This document shows positions 1-9,243 of a stretch of DNA of 64,000 nucleotides, piece after piece. The stretch is from the NCBI RefSeq assembly GCF_004103755.1, contig NZ_CP035283.1, positions 1,240,001 through 1,304,000 on the forward strand, written 5' to 3'. Positions within the stretch are counted from its first letter, which is position 1. Each line of letters begins with the position of its first letter. The position numbers and the translations under genes were made by a program. The notes under the pieces are model-generated. The model did no database searches and had not been told where the DNA came from. It worked only from the letters and a program-made list of their open reading frames with translations. The DNA is from Caproiciproducens sp. NJN-50 (lineage in GTDB: Bacteria > Bacillota > Clostridia > Oscillospirales > Acutalibacteraceae).

Positions 1-338
1 GAACGCCGCTCAACGACAAAACGGAGACGCTCGCGATCAAGAAGGCCCTGCCCGATCTGGCGCGGAAGGCGTACATCAGTTCCACCAAGTCGATGACGGG
101 GCATATGCTCGGGGCGGCCGGCGCGGTTGAAGCGATTGCCTCCGTTCTGGCGCTTTCCACCGGTACGGTTCCGCCGACGATCGGGTACCGGGACCCGGAC
201 CCGGACTGCGACCTGAATTATGTTCCGAATCAGGCAGTACAGGCGCATCCGAATTGTGCCGTCTCCATCTCTCTCGGGTTCGGCGGGCACAACGCCTGCG
301 TCGCGTTTCGAAAAGAAGGAAAGGTGGGTCCGGCATGA
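1..338 (+). CDS. fabF: 3-oxoacyl-ACP synthase II (C-terminal part)
   Basis: Partial gene, cut by the left window edge and read in the frame beginning at base 3. It condenses malonyl-ACP with acyl-ACP in type II fatty-acid elongation. Visible are the thiolase-fold C-terminal signatures: TPLND just after the (missing) catalytic-His HGT motif, then STKSMTGHMLGAAGA with the conserved Lys and second catalytic His, and the closing SLGFGGHNA loop. The stop codon overlaps the accB start (ATGA), so it is translationally coupled to the malonyl-CoA genes that supply its substrate. The truncation is only the window boundary. Identity is firm for a KAS II/FabF-type enzyme; a KAS I-like FabB is unlikely in this operon. 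Confidence 0.93.
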   Translation, partial: TPLNDKTETLAIKKALPDLARKAYISSTKSMTGHMLGAAGAVEAIASVLALSTGTVPPTIGYRDPDPDCDLNYVPNQAVQAHPNCAVSISLGFGGHNACVAFRKEGKVGPA

Positions 339-766
339 TGGAATTGGAACAGGTTCGCGCGCTGGCGGGAATCCTGAAAGAAAACGGCCTGAGCGCCCTT
401 GAACTGAGCTGCGGCGAGGATCATATCAGGCTGGAAAAGCAGCCGGCCTCGATTTCTCAGGCTTCTGCGGCGGCGATTCCGACCGTGCAGTCCGCACCTG
501 CCGGAGGCAGAGAGAGGGCGGCGGATCAAAATTGCCAGGAGATCAAGTCGCCGATGGTCGGTGTGTTTTACGCCGCGCCGTCGCCGGACGCGGAGCCGTT
601 TGTAAAGGCCGGGAGCCGTGTAAAAAAAGGCGACGTTCTCTGCGTCATTGAGGCGATGAAGCTGATGAACGAGGTCAACGCGGAACAGGACGGGACAATT
701 CTTGAAATCTGCGTAAAGAACGGCGATGTTGTCGAGTACGGGCAGACGCTCTTCCAATTTGCATAA
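335..766 (+). CDS. accB: Biotin carboxyl carrier protein of acetyl-CoA carboxylase
   Basis: 143-residue BCCP that carries the carboxybiotin between AccC and AccAD. It has an N-terminal helical segment (about residues 1-35), an Ala/Pro/Gln-rich flexible linker (about 36-68) and a biotinyl/lipoyl domain with the biotinylation motif EAMKLMNEV, target Lys109. The length is typical. ATG 335 was chosen because it overlaps the fabF stop and is preceded by AGGAAAGGTGGG; ATG 338 directly follows and is an alternative. An upstream in-frame ATG at 254 lies deep inside fabF and was discarded. It is the second gene of the operon, with fabZ beginning 62 nt downstream. Confidence 0.95.
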   Translation: MMELEQVRALAGILKENGLSALELSCGEDHIRLEKQPASISQASAAAIPTVQSAPAGGRERAADQNCQEIKSPMVGVFYAAPSPDAEPFVKAGSRVKKGDVLCVIEAMKLMNEVNAEQDGTILEICVKNGDVVEYGQTLFQFA

Positions 767-828
767 CCGGCGGGTTGGAAAAAATTTCACAGGAGAAAAT
801 TCAGCCGCGAGGCGGAACGGAGGATCCT

Positions 829-1275
829 ATGAATCGTGATGAATTGATGAAGATAATGCCGCACAGACCGCCGATGCTCCTGATTGACGAAGCGGAAAAG
901 GGTGCGGACGGCAAGGCGCACGGGGTCTATACGGTTCGGGGAGACGAGTGGTTCTTGCAGGGGCATTTCCCGGGAATGCCGATCGTTCCCGGCGTGATCC
1001 AGTGTGAGATGCTGGCGCAGACCTGCTGTGTTCTGATTGACGATTCGTCCGGGCCAGTGACCCCGATGTTTGCGGGAATCGACAAAGCCCGGTTCAGAGG
1101 CAGTATCCTGCCGGGGGACCGGATTGAAATGGTCTGTGAAATTGTCAGGAAAAAGGGCCCGTTCTTTTTTGCGAAAGGGTCCGGCTTCGTAAACGGAAAG
1201 CTCTGCGTCAGCGGGGAATTCTCGTTTGCCTTGGTCAGGACGGGGGGAGAGTCATCTTGTTTTCCAAAATCCTGA
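829..1275 (+). CDS. fabZ: 3-hydroxyacyl-ACP dehydratase FabZ
   Basis: 148-residue hot-dog-fold dehydratase that removes water from 3-hydroxyacyl-ACP to give trans-2-enoyl-ACP. The opening MPHRPPMLLID and the active-site block GHFPGMPIVPGV (His46) with Glu60 in QCEMLAQ, 14 residues further on, match the FabZ family. ATG 829 has GGAGGA just upstream; an in-frame earlier ATG (775) adds an unconserved tail. Its 3' end overlaps accC by 19 nt, implying coupled translation. Placement between accB and accC is the usual order in clostridial and lactic-acid-bacterial fab/acc operons. Confidence 0.95.
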   Translation: MNRDELMKIMPHRPPMLLIDEAEKGADGKAHGVYTVRGDEWFLQGHFPGMPIVPGVIQCEMLAQTCCVLIDDSSGPVTPMFAGIDKARFRGSILPGDRIEMVCEIVRKKGPFFFAKGSGFVNGKLCVSGEFSFALVRTGGESSCFPKS

Positions 1276-2597
1276 TTGCGAACCGCGGCGAGATCGCCGT
1301 TCGGGTAATCCGTGCCTGCCGGGAGATGGGGATCTCCACCGTTGCGGTTTATTCGGAAGCCGACCGGGATGCGCTGCACGTCAGTCTTGCGGATGAATGC
1401 TACTGCATCGGCCCGGCGCGCGCGAAAGACAGCTATCTGAACATGAGCGCCATCCTGTCCGCCGCCGCCGTAAGCGGGGCGCAGGCGATCCATCCGGGCT
1501 ACGGGCTTTTGTCGGAAAACGCGGAGTTTGCGCGGCTGTGCGCAAAATGCGGCGTTTCGTTCATCGGTCCCTCTCCGGAAGTCCTTTCTAAAATGGGCGA
1601 CAAGGATGAGGCAAAACGCACCATGAAAGCCGCGTCGGTTCCCGTGATCCCAGGCTCCGGGCTGGTGGAAAATCCGGACGGCGCGAAACTGGCCGCCGCT
1701 GAGATCGGATATCCCTTGCTTGTGAAGGCACGCGCCGGGGGCGGCGGGCGCGGGATCCGGCTGATCCGGGCTGAAAAGGAACTCGACCGCGCTTTGTCCC
1801 AGGCCTCTGAAGAGGCGGAAAGCGCGTTCGGGGACGGCGGGATGTATCTGGAAAAATACATGACCGGCGTCAAACATATTGAAATGCAGGTCCTGTGCGA
1901 TACGCTCGGAAATATTGTCTGCCTTGGGGAACGGGACTGCTCCATGCAGAGAAAAAACCAGAAGGTACTGGAGGAAAGCCCGTCTCCGGCGGTTTCATCG
2001 CAGCAAAGGGAGGAGCTTTCCAAGCTGTGCGAACGCGCCATGCGCGCGGTCGGCTACACCGGCGCAGGAACGGTTGAATTCCTGATGGACCGGGACGGCC
2101 GCTTTTATTTTATGGAGATGAACACGCGCCTTCAGGTGGAACACCCTGTTACCGAAATGGTGACGGGAATCGATCTGGTCAAATGGCAGATCCGGATTGC
2201 CTCCGGACTCCCTCTGGATTTTACGTCCAAGGATATCCCGCTGTGCGGCCACGCGATCGAGTGCCGGATCAACGCGGAAAATCCCAAAGAGAATTTCCGC
2301 CCCGGGTGTGGAAAAATCACGCTGCTTCACATTCCGGGAGGTCCGTCTGTCCGGTTTGACACCGCTCTGTATCCGGACTATGTGGTCACGCCTTTTTATG
2401 ATTCCATGATCGGCAAGCTGATTGTCCAGGCGAAGACGCGGGAAGAGGCCGTGCGCAAGATGCAGGCCGCCCTGTGCGAACTGGTGGTCGAAGGGGTGGA
2501 CCAGAACGTGGAATTCCTTCTGGAGCTGTTGCAGGAGGACGCCTTTCAGTCCGGACGATACACCACATCCACTCTGACCGAACGGGGGAGACTATGA
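1257..2597 (+). CDS. accC: Acetyl-CoA carboxylase, biotin carboxylase subunit
   Basis: 446-residue ATP-grasp enzyme that carboxylates the biotin of AccB using bicarbonate and ATP. The N-terminus FSKILIANRGEIAVRVIRAC is the classic biotin carboxylase start. The glycine-rich ATP loop (ARAGGGGRGIR, about residue 160) and the metal/bicarbonate motif MEMNTRLQVEHPVTE (about residue 288) are intact. It starts with TTG at 1257, preceded by a GGGGGGAGA ribosome-binding site inside the end of fabZ. The stop overlaps the accD start (ATGA). Length fits acetyl-CoA carboxylase AccC rather than a longer pyruvate carboxylase. Confidence 0.96.
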   Translation: MFSKILIANRGEIAVRVIRACREMGISTVAVYSEADRDALHVSLADECYCIGPARAKDSYLNMSAILSAAAVSGAQAIHPGYGLLSENAEFARLCAKCGVSFIGPSPEVLSKMGDKDEAKRTMKAASVPVIPGSGLVENPDGAKLAAAEIGYPLLVKARAGGGGRGIRLIRAEKELDRALSQASEEAESAFGDGGMYLEKYMTGVKHIEMQVLCDTLGNIVCLGERDCSMQRKNQKVLEESPSPAVSSQQREELSKLCERAMRAVGYTGAGTVEFLMDRDGRFYFMEMNTRLQVEHPVTEMVTGIDLVKWQIRIASGLPLDFTSKDIPLCGHAIECRINAENPKENFRPGCGKITLLHIPGGPSVRFDTALYPDYVVTPFYDSMIGKLIVQAKTREEAVRKMQAALCELVVEGVDQNVEFLLELLQEDAFQSGRYTTSTLTERGRL

Positions 2598-3475
2598 TTC
2601 ACAGAGGAATTTTCAAGCGTCCGAGAAACGGGCTGGAGGGAGAGATCGAACGGGACAGAACCCCGGGACCGTCCGTCCCGGAAAATATGTGCGTGACCTG
2701 CCCGTCCTGCCGGAAGCTTCTGTTTCGGGACGCGCTTGCGGAGAACAGCTATGTTTGCCCGCGCTGCGGCTGGCACTTTCGGATCGTTGCGCGCCGGCGG
2801 ATTGCCCTGATTTCAGACGAGGGCACATTCTGTGAGCAAAACGCTGATGTTGCCTCCCAAAATCCACTGGGCTTTCCGGGATACGACGAAAAATTGGAAC
2901 AGGCGCGTCACCCGGAGGCGAACAAAGATGAGGTTGTCTGCGGCACCTGCCGGATCGGCGGATTCCCCTGCTGCGTTTTTGCGATGGAGCCTTCCTTTAT
3001 GATGGGAAGCATGGGGACGGCGGTTGGTGAAAAGATCACCCGGCTGTTCGAGTATGCGCTGAAGCGCCGGCTTCCCGTCGTCGGTTTCACCGTTTCCGGA
3101 GGAGCCCGGATGCAGGAAGGGATTCTTGCTTTGATGCAGATGGCGAAGACCAGCGGGGCGGTTCGGCGGCATAGCGACGCCGGACTTCTTTATATTGCGG
3201 TTTTGACCAATCCGACAACGGGCGGCGTGACCGCCAGCTTCGCGATGGAGGCCGATATTATTCTGGCGGAACCCGGAGCACTGATCGGTTTCGCCGGGCC
3301 GCGCGTGATCGAGCAGACGATTCGGCAGAAGCTGCCGCAGGGATTCCAGCGCGCGGAGTTTCTGCTGGAAAAGGGCTTTGTCGATCAGATATCCAATCGC
3401 AAGACGCAAAAACGGCTGCTTGCCAGGCTGCTGGAATTCCACGCGGGAGGCGCGAATACGGATGAATGCCTATGA
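2594..3475 (+). CDS. accD: Acetyl-CoA carboxylase carboxyltransferase, beta subunit
   Basis: 293-residue beta subunit of the carboxyltransferase that moves CO2 from carboxybiotin to acetyl-CoA. An N-terminal zinc ribbon is present (Cys36-x2-Cys39, then Cys55-x2-Cys58, with the 16-residue step seen in AccD), followed by the crotonase-like carboxyltransferase core with SGGARMQEG and the oxyanion-hole region TNPTTGGVTASFA. ATG 2594 overlaps the accC stop; an upstream in-frame ATG at 2474 lies within accC. It overlaps accA by 14 nt, keeping the two half-enzymes stoichiometric. Confidence 0.95.
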   Translation: MIHRGIFKRPRNGLEGEIERDRTPGPSVPENMCVTCPSCRKLLFRDALAENSYVCPRCGWHFRIVARRRIALISDEGTFCEQNADVASQNPLGFPGYDEKLEQARHPEANKDEVVCGTCRIGGFPCCVFAMEPSFMMGSMGTAVGEKITRLFEYALKRRLPVVGFTVSGGARMQEGILALMQMAKTSGAVRRHSDAGLLYIAVLTNPTTGGVTASFAMEADIILAEPGALIGFAGPRVIEQTIRQKLPQGFQRAEFLLEKGFVDQISNRKTQKRLLARLLEFHAGGANTDECL

Positions 3476-4241
3476 AAAATTGCTTGCGGCCAGAGCGGAC
3501 GGCCGCGCGACCGCCAAGGATTACATTGGGAGGTTGTTTTATAATTTCACCGAGATGCATGGCGACCGGCGGTTCGGGGATGATCCCGCGGTGATCGCCG
3601 GGATCGGAATGCTCGGAAGAATTCCGGTTACGGTGATCGGCATTGAAAAAGGGCACGGCACGAAGGAAAGGGTCGCCCGGAATTTTGGCTCGGCGCATCC
3701 GGAAGGGTATCGGAAGGCTTTGCGCCAGATGCGGCTTGCGGAAAAGTTCGGACGCCCCGTCGTCTGTTTTGTGGATACCTCCGGGGCATACTGCGGGATC
3801 GGCGCGGAGGAACGAGGCCAGGGCCAGGCGATTGCGGAGAATCTGACGGAACTGATGGGCCTTAGGGTCCCCGTGATTTCCATCCTGATCGGAGAGGGAG
3901 GCAGCGGAGGTGCCCTGGCCCTGGCGGTTGCCGATGAGGTCTGGATGCTGGAAAACGCCGTGTATTCGGTGATTTCACCGGAAGGGTGCGCGAGCATTTT
4001 ATGGAAGGATCCCGCACGGGTGAGGGACGCGGCGGAATATCTGAAAATAACGGCCCAGGATTTGCTGGCTCTGCATGTGATCGACCGGATCGTACCGGAG
4101 GGACTTGGTTTTTCCAAGACCTGTGCCTTTTTAAAAATACAGCTGATTCGGACTCTGACTCACAGCCGGGAACTTGGCGCGGAAGAGCTTCTGAATCTCA
4201 GATATGAAAGATTTCGAAAAATCGGAAACTTTGAAAATTAA
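3462..4241 (+). CDS. accA: Acetyl-CoA carboxylase carboxyltransferase, alpha subunit
   Basis: 259-residue alpha subunit that pairs with AccD. Visible family blocks are DRRFGDDPA, VTVIGIEKGHGT, FVDTSGAYCGIGAEERGQ and GEGGSGGALALAVADEV, the biotin/CoA-binding crotonase-fold elements. ATG 3462 is inside the accD end and preceded by GGGAGG; the in-frame ATG at 3378 would overlap accD by about 100 nt and adds unconserved residues. It is shorter than the 319-residue E. coli form because it lacks the N-terminal helical extension, which is usual in clostridial AccA. It is the last gene of the fatty-acid operon, followed by a terminator. Confidence 0.95.
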   Translation: MNAYEKLLAARADGRATAKDYIGRLFYNFTEMHGDRRFGDDPAVIAGIGMLGRIPVTVIGIEKGHGTKERVARNFGSAHPEGYRKALRQMRLAEKFGRPVVCFVDTSGAYCGIGAEERGQGQAIAENLTELMGLRVPVISILIGEGGSGGALALAVADEVWMLENAVYSVISPEGCASILWKDPARVRDAAEYLKITAQDLLALHVIDRIVPEGLGFSKTCAFLKIQLIRTLTHSRELGAEELLNLRYERFRKIGNFEN

Positions 4242-4265
4242 ATTGAGACCGGCGTGGCAAGGCCG

Positions 4266-4309
4266 AAAAAAGGCCCCGAAGATCATCTCGATCGTTCGGG
4301 GCCTTTTTT
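4266..4309. terminator. Bidirectional intrinsic terminator between accA and oppA
   Basis: Inverted repeat GGCCCCGAA (4272-4280) / TTCGGGGCC (4295-4303) is followed by six T on the plus strand and preceded by six A (a T tract on the minus strand). It can end both the converging acc and opp operons. Confidence 0.9.
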
Positions 4310-4323
4310 ATATCGATGTTATT

Positions 4324-5991
4324 TCAGCTTTTCGCGGCAACTTTCGCGTATGCGAAAATTTTGTCGCCGAGCGGTGTGACCACTACGTTTGAAATATTTG
4401 TATTCAACAGATACGGATCGGTGTAGAAATAGATCGGGCATGCCGGCATGTCGTCCATCAGAATTTTTTCCGCGTCGTGCATCGACTGCATGCGGACCGT
4501 CTGGTCGCCGGTGGCTTTCGCTTTGGCAATCAGAGCGTCATAATCCTTGTTGGACCAGTGTGGATCATTGTTGCCGGAGTTTGTCATAAACAGGTCCAAA
4601 TAGGAAATCGGGTCGTTGTAATCTGCAATCCATCCGTCGCGGGCAACGTCGTAATTGCCCTTCTGGCGGTTATCGATGAAAACTGCAAATTCCTGGGATG
4701 CGAGGGTGCAGTTGATGCCCAGCTCTTCTTTCCACATATTCTGAAGTGCTTCGGCGATGGCCTTATGGCCGCTGTTGGTGTTGAAAGAATATTCGAAAGT
4801 CGGGAACCCCTTGCCGTCCGGATATCCGGCTTCGGAAAGGAGCTGTTTGGCTTCCGCGACATTTTTATCGTAATCGTCGTCCTTTACGGAGTAATAGCTG
4901 CCCCCCACGTCGCGGAACTGTTTGGTTGTATCGGCATCGCTGACGCCGGTAGAGACAAACGCGTCCGCCGGGATCTGGCCGGCCTTTGTAATATTTTTTA
5001 TAATATAATTGCGGTCGACTACAAGTGTGAGCGCTTTGCGGACCTTCGGATTGTCGAACGGAGCTTTCTTGCAGTTAAAGGCGACATAGTAGGTTGCAAG
5101 CTGATCGATGCTGTGATAATCTTTCGTGGCGGCCCATTTATCCTGCTCTTCCACAGGGTAAGAGTCGGCGAATTGCAGCTCGCCGTTCTGGTAAGCGGCC
5201 TGAATCGCGGAGTCGTCGTCCATCAGCATGAATTTGATCTGATTGACCGTTACGGCGTCCTTGTTGTAATAAGTGTCGCTTTTCTGGTCGATGATGCTTT
5301 CCTTGTGGTTCCAGGCCGTCATCTTATAGGGGCCGTTGCCGATATAAGTTTTGGGGTCCTGTGTCCACTTGTCGTTCCCATCGACAACATCTTTGCGGAG
5401 CGGGTAGAACATCGGGCGTGACAGCAGCTGCAGGAAATAGGCACAGGGAGCGTTCAGCTTGATCACGAGGGTCTTGTCATCTTTCGCGGTGACGCCAAGG
5501 CTGGTGACATCCTTGTTCTTGCTCGTGTAAATATCAGTGGCGTTCACAACCGGGTCCATCATATAGCTGTATTCGGAAGCGGTCTTGGGGTCGACCAGAC
5601 GCTGCCATGCATAAACAAAGTCCTGGGCGGTGACGGCCTTGCCGTCAGACCATTTAATGTCGTCTCGCAGCGTGGCGGTGTAGGTCAGACCGTCGTCGCT
5701 CGCTTTGATGTCCTTTGCCTGGCCGTTGACGATTTTTCCGCTTTCATCCAGTTTAGTCAGACCTTCAAAAACGTGCTGAATGTAAATACCGCCGTCAACC
5801 GCGGTATTCAGCGCGGGATCCATGGAATCCGGCTCCGAGCCTACATGGACGCTCAGGGATGTGTTAGACTGTGCGGCCGAACCTGCGCCGGACGATGCCT
5901 GTGACGACGTCGATGCGGAACCGCCGCATCCGGTGAATGCCGTTGCGATCATGGCTGCGGCAAGCACCGAAGACAATAACTTTTTTGTCAT
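4324..5991 (-). CDS. oppA: Oligopeptide/dipeptide ABC transporter substrate-binding lipoprotein
   Basis: 555-residue family 5 extracellular solute-binding protein. It has an N-terminal lipoprotein signal: a short basic start, a hydrophobic stretch and the lipobox FTGC, so the mature protein would be lipid-anchored at the Cys near residue 22, followed by a Ser/Ala-rich linker. The block RDDIKWSDGKAVTAQDFVYAW is typical of OppA-like binding proteins. ATG 5991 follows a strong GGAGGGAAAG site; the upstream in-frame ATG lacks one and would destroy the signal peptide. It is last in the opp cluster after a 190-nt gap. Peptide uptake is the best guess, but the ligand cannot be told from sequence. 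Confidence 0.9.
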   Translation of the reverse strand: MTKKLLSSVLAAAMIATAFTGCGGSASTSSQASSGAGSAAQSNTSLSVHVGSEPDSMDPALNTAVDGGIYIQHVFEGLTKLDESGKIVNGQAKDIKASDDGLTYTATLRDDIKWSDGKAVTAQDFVYAWQRLVDPKTASEYSYMMDPVVNATDIYTSKNKDVTSLGVTAKDDKTLVIKLNAPCAYFLQLLSRPMFYPLRKDVVDGNDKWTQDPKTYIGNGPYKMTAWNHKESIIDQKSDTYYNKDAVTVNQIKFMLMDDDSAIQAAYQNGELQFADSYPVEEQDKWAATKDYHSIDQLATYYVAFNCKKAPFDNPKVRKALTLVVDRNYIIKNITKAGQIPADAFVSTGVSDADTTKQFRDVGGSYYSVKDDDYDKNVAEAKQLLSEAGYPDGKGFPTFEYSFNTNSGHKAIAEALQNMWKEELGINCTLASQEFAVFIDNRQKGNYDVARDGWIADYNDPISYLDLFMTNSGNNDPHWSNKDYDALIAKAKATGDQTVRMQSMHDAEKILMDDMPACPIYFYTDPYLLNTNISNVVVTPLGDKIFAYAKVAAKS

Positions 5992-6180
5992 AAACTTTCC
6001 CTCCAAATGAAAATATTTGCATTTATTCGAGGCCTTGGTCTGCTGACTGACGCAATTCCGAAGTAAAATCACGCATTGCAGAAACACAAAATGACCATGT
6101 CTGCTGTATTCCGAACCTTATTTTACGCTGCAAAGCACAATTTTAGCCGAAATGCGCAATGTTTTTCATGGAATCAAGGC

Positions 6181-7167
6181 CTAATGCACTTCAACTTTTC
6201 TAATTTCCTCAATTCTGTGACAAGCGGCAAAATGCCCCGGTTCATATTCCCGCATCTCAGGAACCTCTTCGGCACATTTCGGCACCGCATAGGGGCACCG
6301 GGTGCGAAAACGGCAGCCTGTGGGCGGATGAAGAGGACTGGGCACATCGCCCTCCAGAACAATTCTTTTTTTCTTCCGGCTGGCTTTTGGGTCCGGGACC
6401 GGAATTGCGGAAAGCAGGCTCTGTGTATAAGGATGAAGCGGCCTTGCGTACAGCGTTTCACTGTTTGCAAGCTCGACCAGTTTGCCAAGATACATCACGC
6501 CGATCCGGTTGCTGATATGTTTGACTACGGCAAGATCGTGCGCGATGAAAAGATAAGTCAGACCCAGCTCCTGCTGAAGGTCTTCAAACATATTGATCAC
6601 CTGCGCCTGAATCGAAACGTCCAAAGCGGAAATCGGTTCGTCGCAGACAATAAATTCCGGGTTGACGGCAAGCGCGCGCGCAATGCCGATCCTTTGGCGC
6701 TGCCCGCCGGAAAATTCGTGCGGATAGCGGTTCGCATGCTCGCTGTTCAGTCCAACCCGATTTAAAAGAGAAAGAATTTTGTCCTTGCGCTCCGCCTTTG
6801 ACGAGGCAAGCCCGTGAATGTCGATCGCCTCTCCGACGATGTCGCCCACCGTCATTCTGGAATCGAGAGACGCGTAGGGGTCCTGAAAAACAATCTGCAT
6901 TTTTTTGCGGTAAGGTTTAAAATCGACTTTTGTCACATCGGCGCCGTCATAAAAGATCTTTCCGCCGGTCGGCTCATAAAGCCTAAGAATCGTACGGCCG
7001 GTCGTGGTTTTTCCGCATCCGCTTTCCCCCACCAGCCCGAAGGTCTCGCCGCGATTGATATAAAAGCTGACATCGTCGACCGCCTGGACAAAACCTTTTT
7101 TAAACATGCCTGTTTTCACCGGAAAATACTGTTTGAGGTGCTGGACCTCCAATAATTTTTCACTCAT
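6181..7167 (-). CDS. oppF: Peptide ABC transporter ATPase, OppF type
   Basis: 328-residue cytoplasmic ATPase energising the peptide importer. Walker A GESGCGKTT, the Q-loop region QIVFQDPYASL, signature FSGGQRQRIGIARAL and Walker B FIVCDEPISALD are all present. The C-terminal oligopeptide/dipeptide extension includes a Cys-containing segment (CRFRTRCPYAVPKC) like that which binds an Fe-S cluster in DppD/DppF-type ATPases. ATG 7167 is preceded by AAGGAGC and overlaps the end of oppD by 8 nt; an in-frame start 27 nt upstream is less likely. Confidence 0.93.
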   Translation of the reverse strand: MSEKLLEVQHLKQYFPVKTGMFKKGFVQAVDDVSFYINRGETFGLVGESGCGKTTTGRTILRLYEPTGGKIFYDGADVTKVDFKPYRKKMQIVFQDPYASLDSRMTVGDIVGEAIDIHGLASSKAERKDKILSLLNRVGLNSEHANRYPHEFSGGQRQRIGIARALAVNPEFIVCDEPISALDVSIQAQVINMFEDLQQELGLTYLFIAHDLAVVKHISNRIGVMYLGKLVELANSETLYARPLHPYTQSLLSAIPVPDPKASRKKKRIVLEGDVPSPLHPPTGCRFRTRCPYAVPKCAEEVPEMREYEPGHFAACHRIEEIRKVEVH

Positions 7168-8173
7168 TGACGGCCGCTCCTTCCTGCTTTTCAAACTGTT
7201 CCTTTTGGTTCAGCCAACAGGCGCTTTTATGTGTTTCGGAGATCTGCGTGAATTCCGGCATCCTTTTTAGGCATATTTTCATGCAGGATTCGCACCTTGG
7301 CGCGAACGGGCATCCTGCCGGGGGATTCAGAAGATCGACCGGAGTGCCCTCGATCGGGACCAGGCGCTCATGGGAGGATTCGTTGATTTTAGGAATGGAA
7401 CGAAGCAGCCCTTTTGTGTAGCAGTGCTTTGGATTATAAAAAATTTCATCCGTCGTGCCGATTTCGACGATCTTTCCGGCGTACATCACCGCGATGCGGT
7501 CGCAGACATCGGAAACGACGCCAAGGTCATGCGTGATCAGCATGACGGACATATTGATTTTTTGTTTTAATTCCACCATCAGTTCCATAATCTGGGCCTG
7601 AATGGTCACGTCGAGCGCCGTGGTCGGTTCGTCGGCGATCAGCAGCTTCGGTTCGCAGGCCAGGGCCATCGCAATCATGACGCGCTGGCGCATTCCGCCG
7701 GAAAACTCATGCGGATACTGCGTCAGACGTTTTTCGGGTTCGTTCACGCCGACCAGATTCAGCAGTTCAATCGCCCTTTGCTTACGTTCTTCGCGATTTT
7801 TATCGGTGTGAAGTTTGAGCATTTCGGTCAGCTGATTCCCGATGGTGAAAACGGGATTCAGGGAAGTCATGGGATCCTGAAAGATAATGCTGACTTCTTT
7901 TCCCCGGATTTTCCGGAATTCCTTTTCGGAGAGCTTCTCGATCTGATGGCCGTTGAAATTCACGGTTCCGCCGACAATTTTGCCCGGCCGGTCGACCAGT
8001 CCCGTCAGGGTATAGGCGGAAACGCTTTTTCCGCTTCCGGATTCCCCGACAATGCCGAGGACCTCCCCGTAATCCAGCGTGTAAGAAACGCCGTTGACCG
8101 CCTTCACTTCTCCGGCAGGGGTAAAAAAGGACACTCTCAAATCGTTGATGTCAAGCAAATGTTTCTGGTTCAT
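7160..8173 (-). CDS. oppD: Peptide ABC transporter ATPase, OppD type
   Basis: 337-residue partner ATPase of OppF. It has Walker A GESGSGKSV, the Q-loop SIIFQDPMTSLNPVF, signature FSGGMRQRVMIAMAL and Walker B LLIADEPTTALD. The C-terminal peptide-transporter extension carries conserved cysteines (NPPAGCPFAPRC). The start overlaps the oppC stop by 4 nt and the end overlaps oppF, so the two ATPases are made in step. The OppD/OppF assignment rests on gene order and the TTALD versus ISALD Walker B variants. Confidence 0.93.
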   Translation of the reverse strand: MNQKHLLDINDLRVSFFTPAGEVKAVNGVSYTLDYGEVLGIVGESGSGKSVSAYTLTGLVDRPGKIVGGTVNFNGHQIEKLSEKEFRKIRGKEVSIIFQDPMTSLNPVFTIGNQLTEMLKLHTDKNREERKQRAIELLNLVGVNEPEKRLTQYPHEFSGGMRQRVMIAMALACEPKLLIADEPTTALDVTIQAQIMELMVELKQKINMSVMLITHDLGVVSDVCDRIAVMYAGKIVEIGTTDEIFYNPKHCYTKGLLRSIPKINESSHERLVPIEGTPVDLLNPPAGCPFAPRCESCMKICLKRMPEFTQISETHKSACWLNQKEQFEKQEGAAVNE

Positions 8174-9228
8174 TTTTTATTCTCCTTCAGCTTTGGATCA
8201 AACGCATCCCGTAAACCGTCTCCAAACAGATTGAAGGAGAGAATGATAATGCTGATGGCAACGGATGGAGCGACGAGCAGATAAGTATAGGATTCGATTC
8301 CGCCCAGCGCGTCGGAGGCGAGGGAACCAAGGCTGGCCATCGGCGACATCACGCCAAGGCCGAGAAAGCTCAGAAACGCTTCCGTGAAAATCGCCCTCGG
8401 AATTTCCAGCGTGGTGGTGACGATCAGGACGCTGATGCAGTTCGGAATCAGGTGCTTTGAAATAATCCGTTTGCTGGAAGCGCCGAGTGCGCGCGCGGCC
8501 GTGACAAATTCCTGTCCTTTGAGCGACATGACCTGTCCGCGGACAATTCTTGCCATGTTGACCCAGTACAGCAGACTGAATGTGATAAAAATGCTGACCA
8601 TCGGGACACCGAGGCTTTGCAGCCAGGACAGCGATGGATGCGTGTCGAAAAGTTTTGTCAGGGGTTCCTTCAGGGTGACCTGAAGCAGAATGATCGTCAG
8701 CATATCCGGGATGGAATAGATGATGTCCACGATCCTCATCATGACGAGGTCGACCACGCCGCCGAAATATCCGGAGATCGCGCCGTAAATCGTTCCGATC
8801 AAAAGGACCAGAATGCTGGCGATGATGCCGACCAGAAGGGAAACCCTGGTCCCCATCATCAGACGGATCACCATGTCGCGTCCGTGCATGTCCGTGCCGA
8901 GAATGTGGGGGAAGACACTGCCGCCGGCCTGTATGGTTTTCATTTCTTTCTGAGAATACTGCATCGGGTGCAGAAATTCACTGCCGCGAATCTGCTGGTC
9001 ATAAGTATATGGATAAAAATTAGGCATGACAAAGGCAAAGACCATGACTAAGACGATCACGACAAAAGCCGTCATTGCTATTTTGTTGTGAAGAAGCCGA
9101 CTGAGAGCGTCCCTCCAAAAGGTGGTGCTTTCCCTCATGACGACAAGCTGCTGCTTTTCCTCCTCGTCCGCGGGCAGAAAATCGTCCGTTCTTAATTGAA
9201 GAGTAAACGGGTTCTTGAATGCTTCCAT
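8170..9228 (-). CDS. oppC: Peptide ABC transporter permease, OppC type
   Basis: About 352-residue inner-membrane permease with the OppC-type long cytoplasmic N-terminus (about 50 residues) before the first transmembrane helix (IAMTAFVVIVLVMVFAF), an extracytoplasmic loop, then the binding-protein-dependent transport domain with the EAA-type motif near AARALGASSKRIISKHL, which docks the ATPases. ATG 9228 gives a 9-nt spacing from GGAGG; ATG 9234 is only 3 nt from it. It sits 15 nt after oppB and pairs with it to form the pore. Confidence 0.92.
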   Translation of the reverse strand: MEAFKNPFTLQLRTDDFLPADEEEKQQLVVMRESTTFWRDALSRLLHNKIAMTAFVVIVLVMVFAFVMPNFYPYTYDQQIRGSEFLHPMQYSQKEMKTIQAGGSVFPHILGTDMHGRDMVIRLMMGTRVSLLVGIIASILVLLIGTIYGAISGYFGGVVDLVMMRIVDIIYSIPDMLTIILLQVTLKEPLTKLFDTHPSLSWLQSLGVPMVSIFITFSLLYWVNMARIVRGQVMSLKGQEFVTAARALGASSKRIISKHLIPNCISVLIVTTTLEIPRAIFTEAFLSFLGLGVMSPMASLGSLASDALGGIESYTYLLVAPSVAISIIILSFNLFGDGLRDAFDPKLKENKK

Positions 9229-9243
9229 TTCCATTATCCTCCC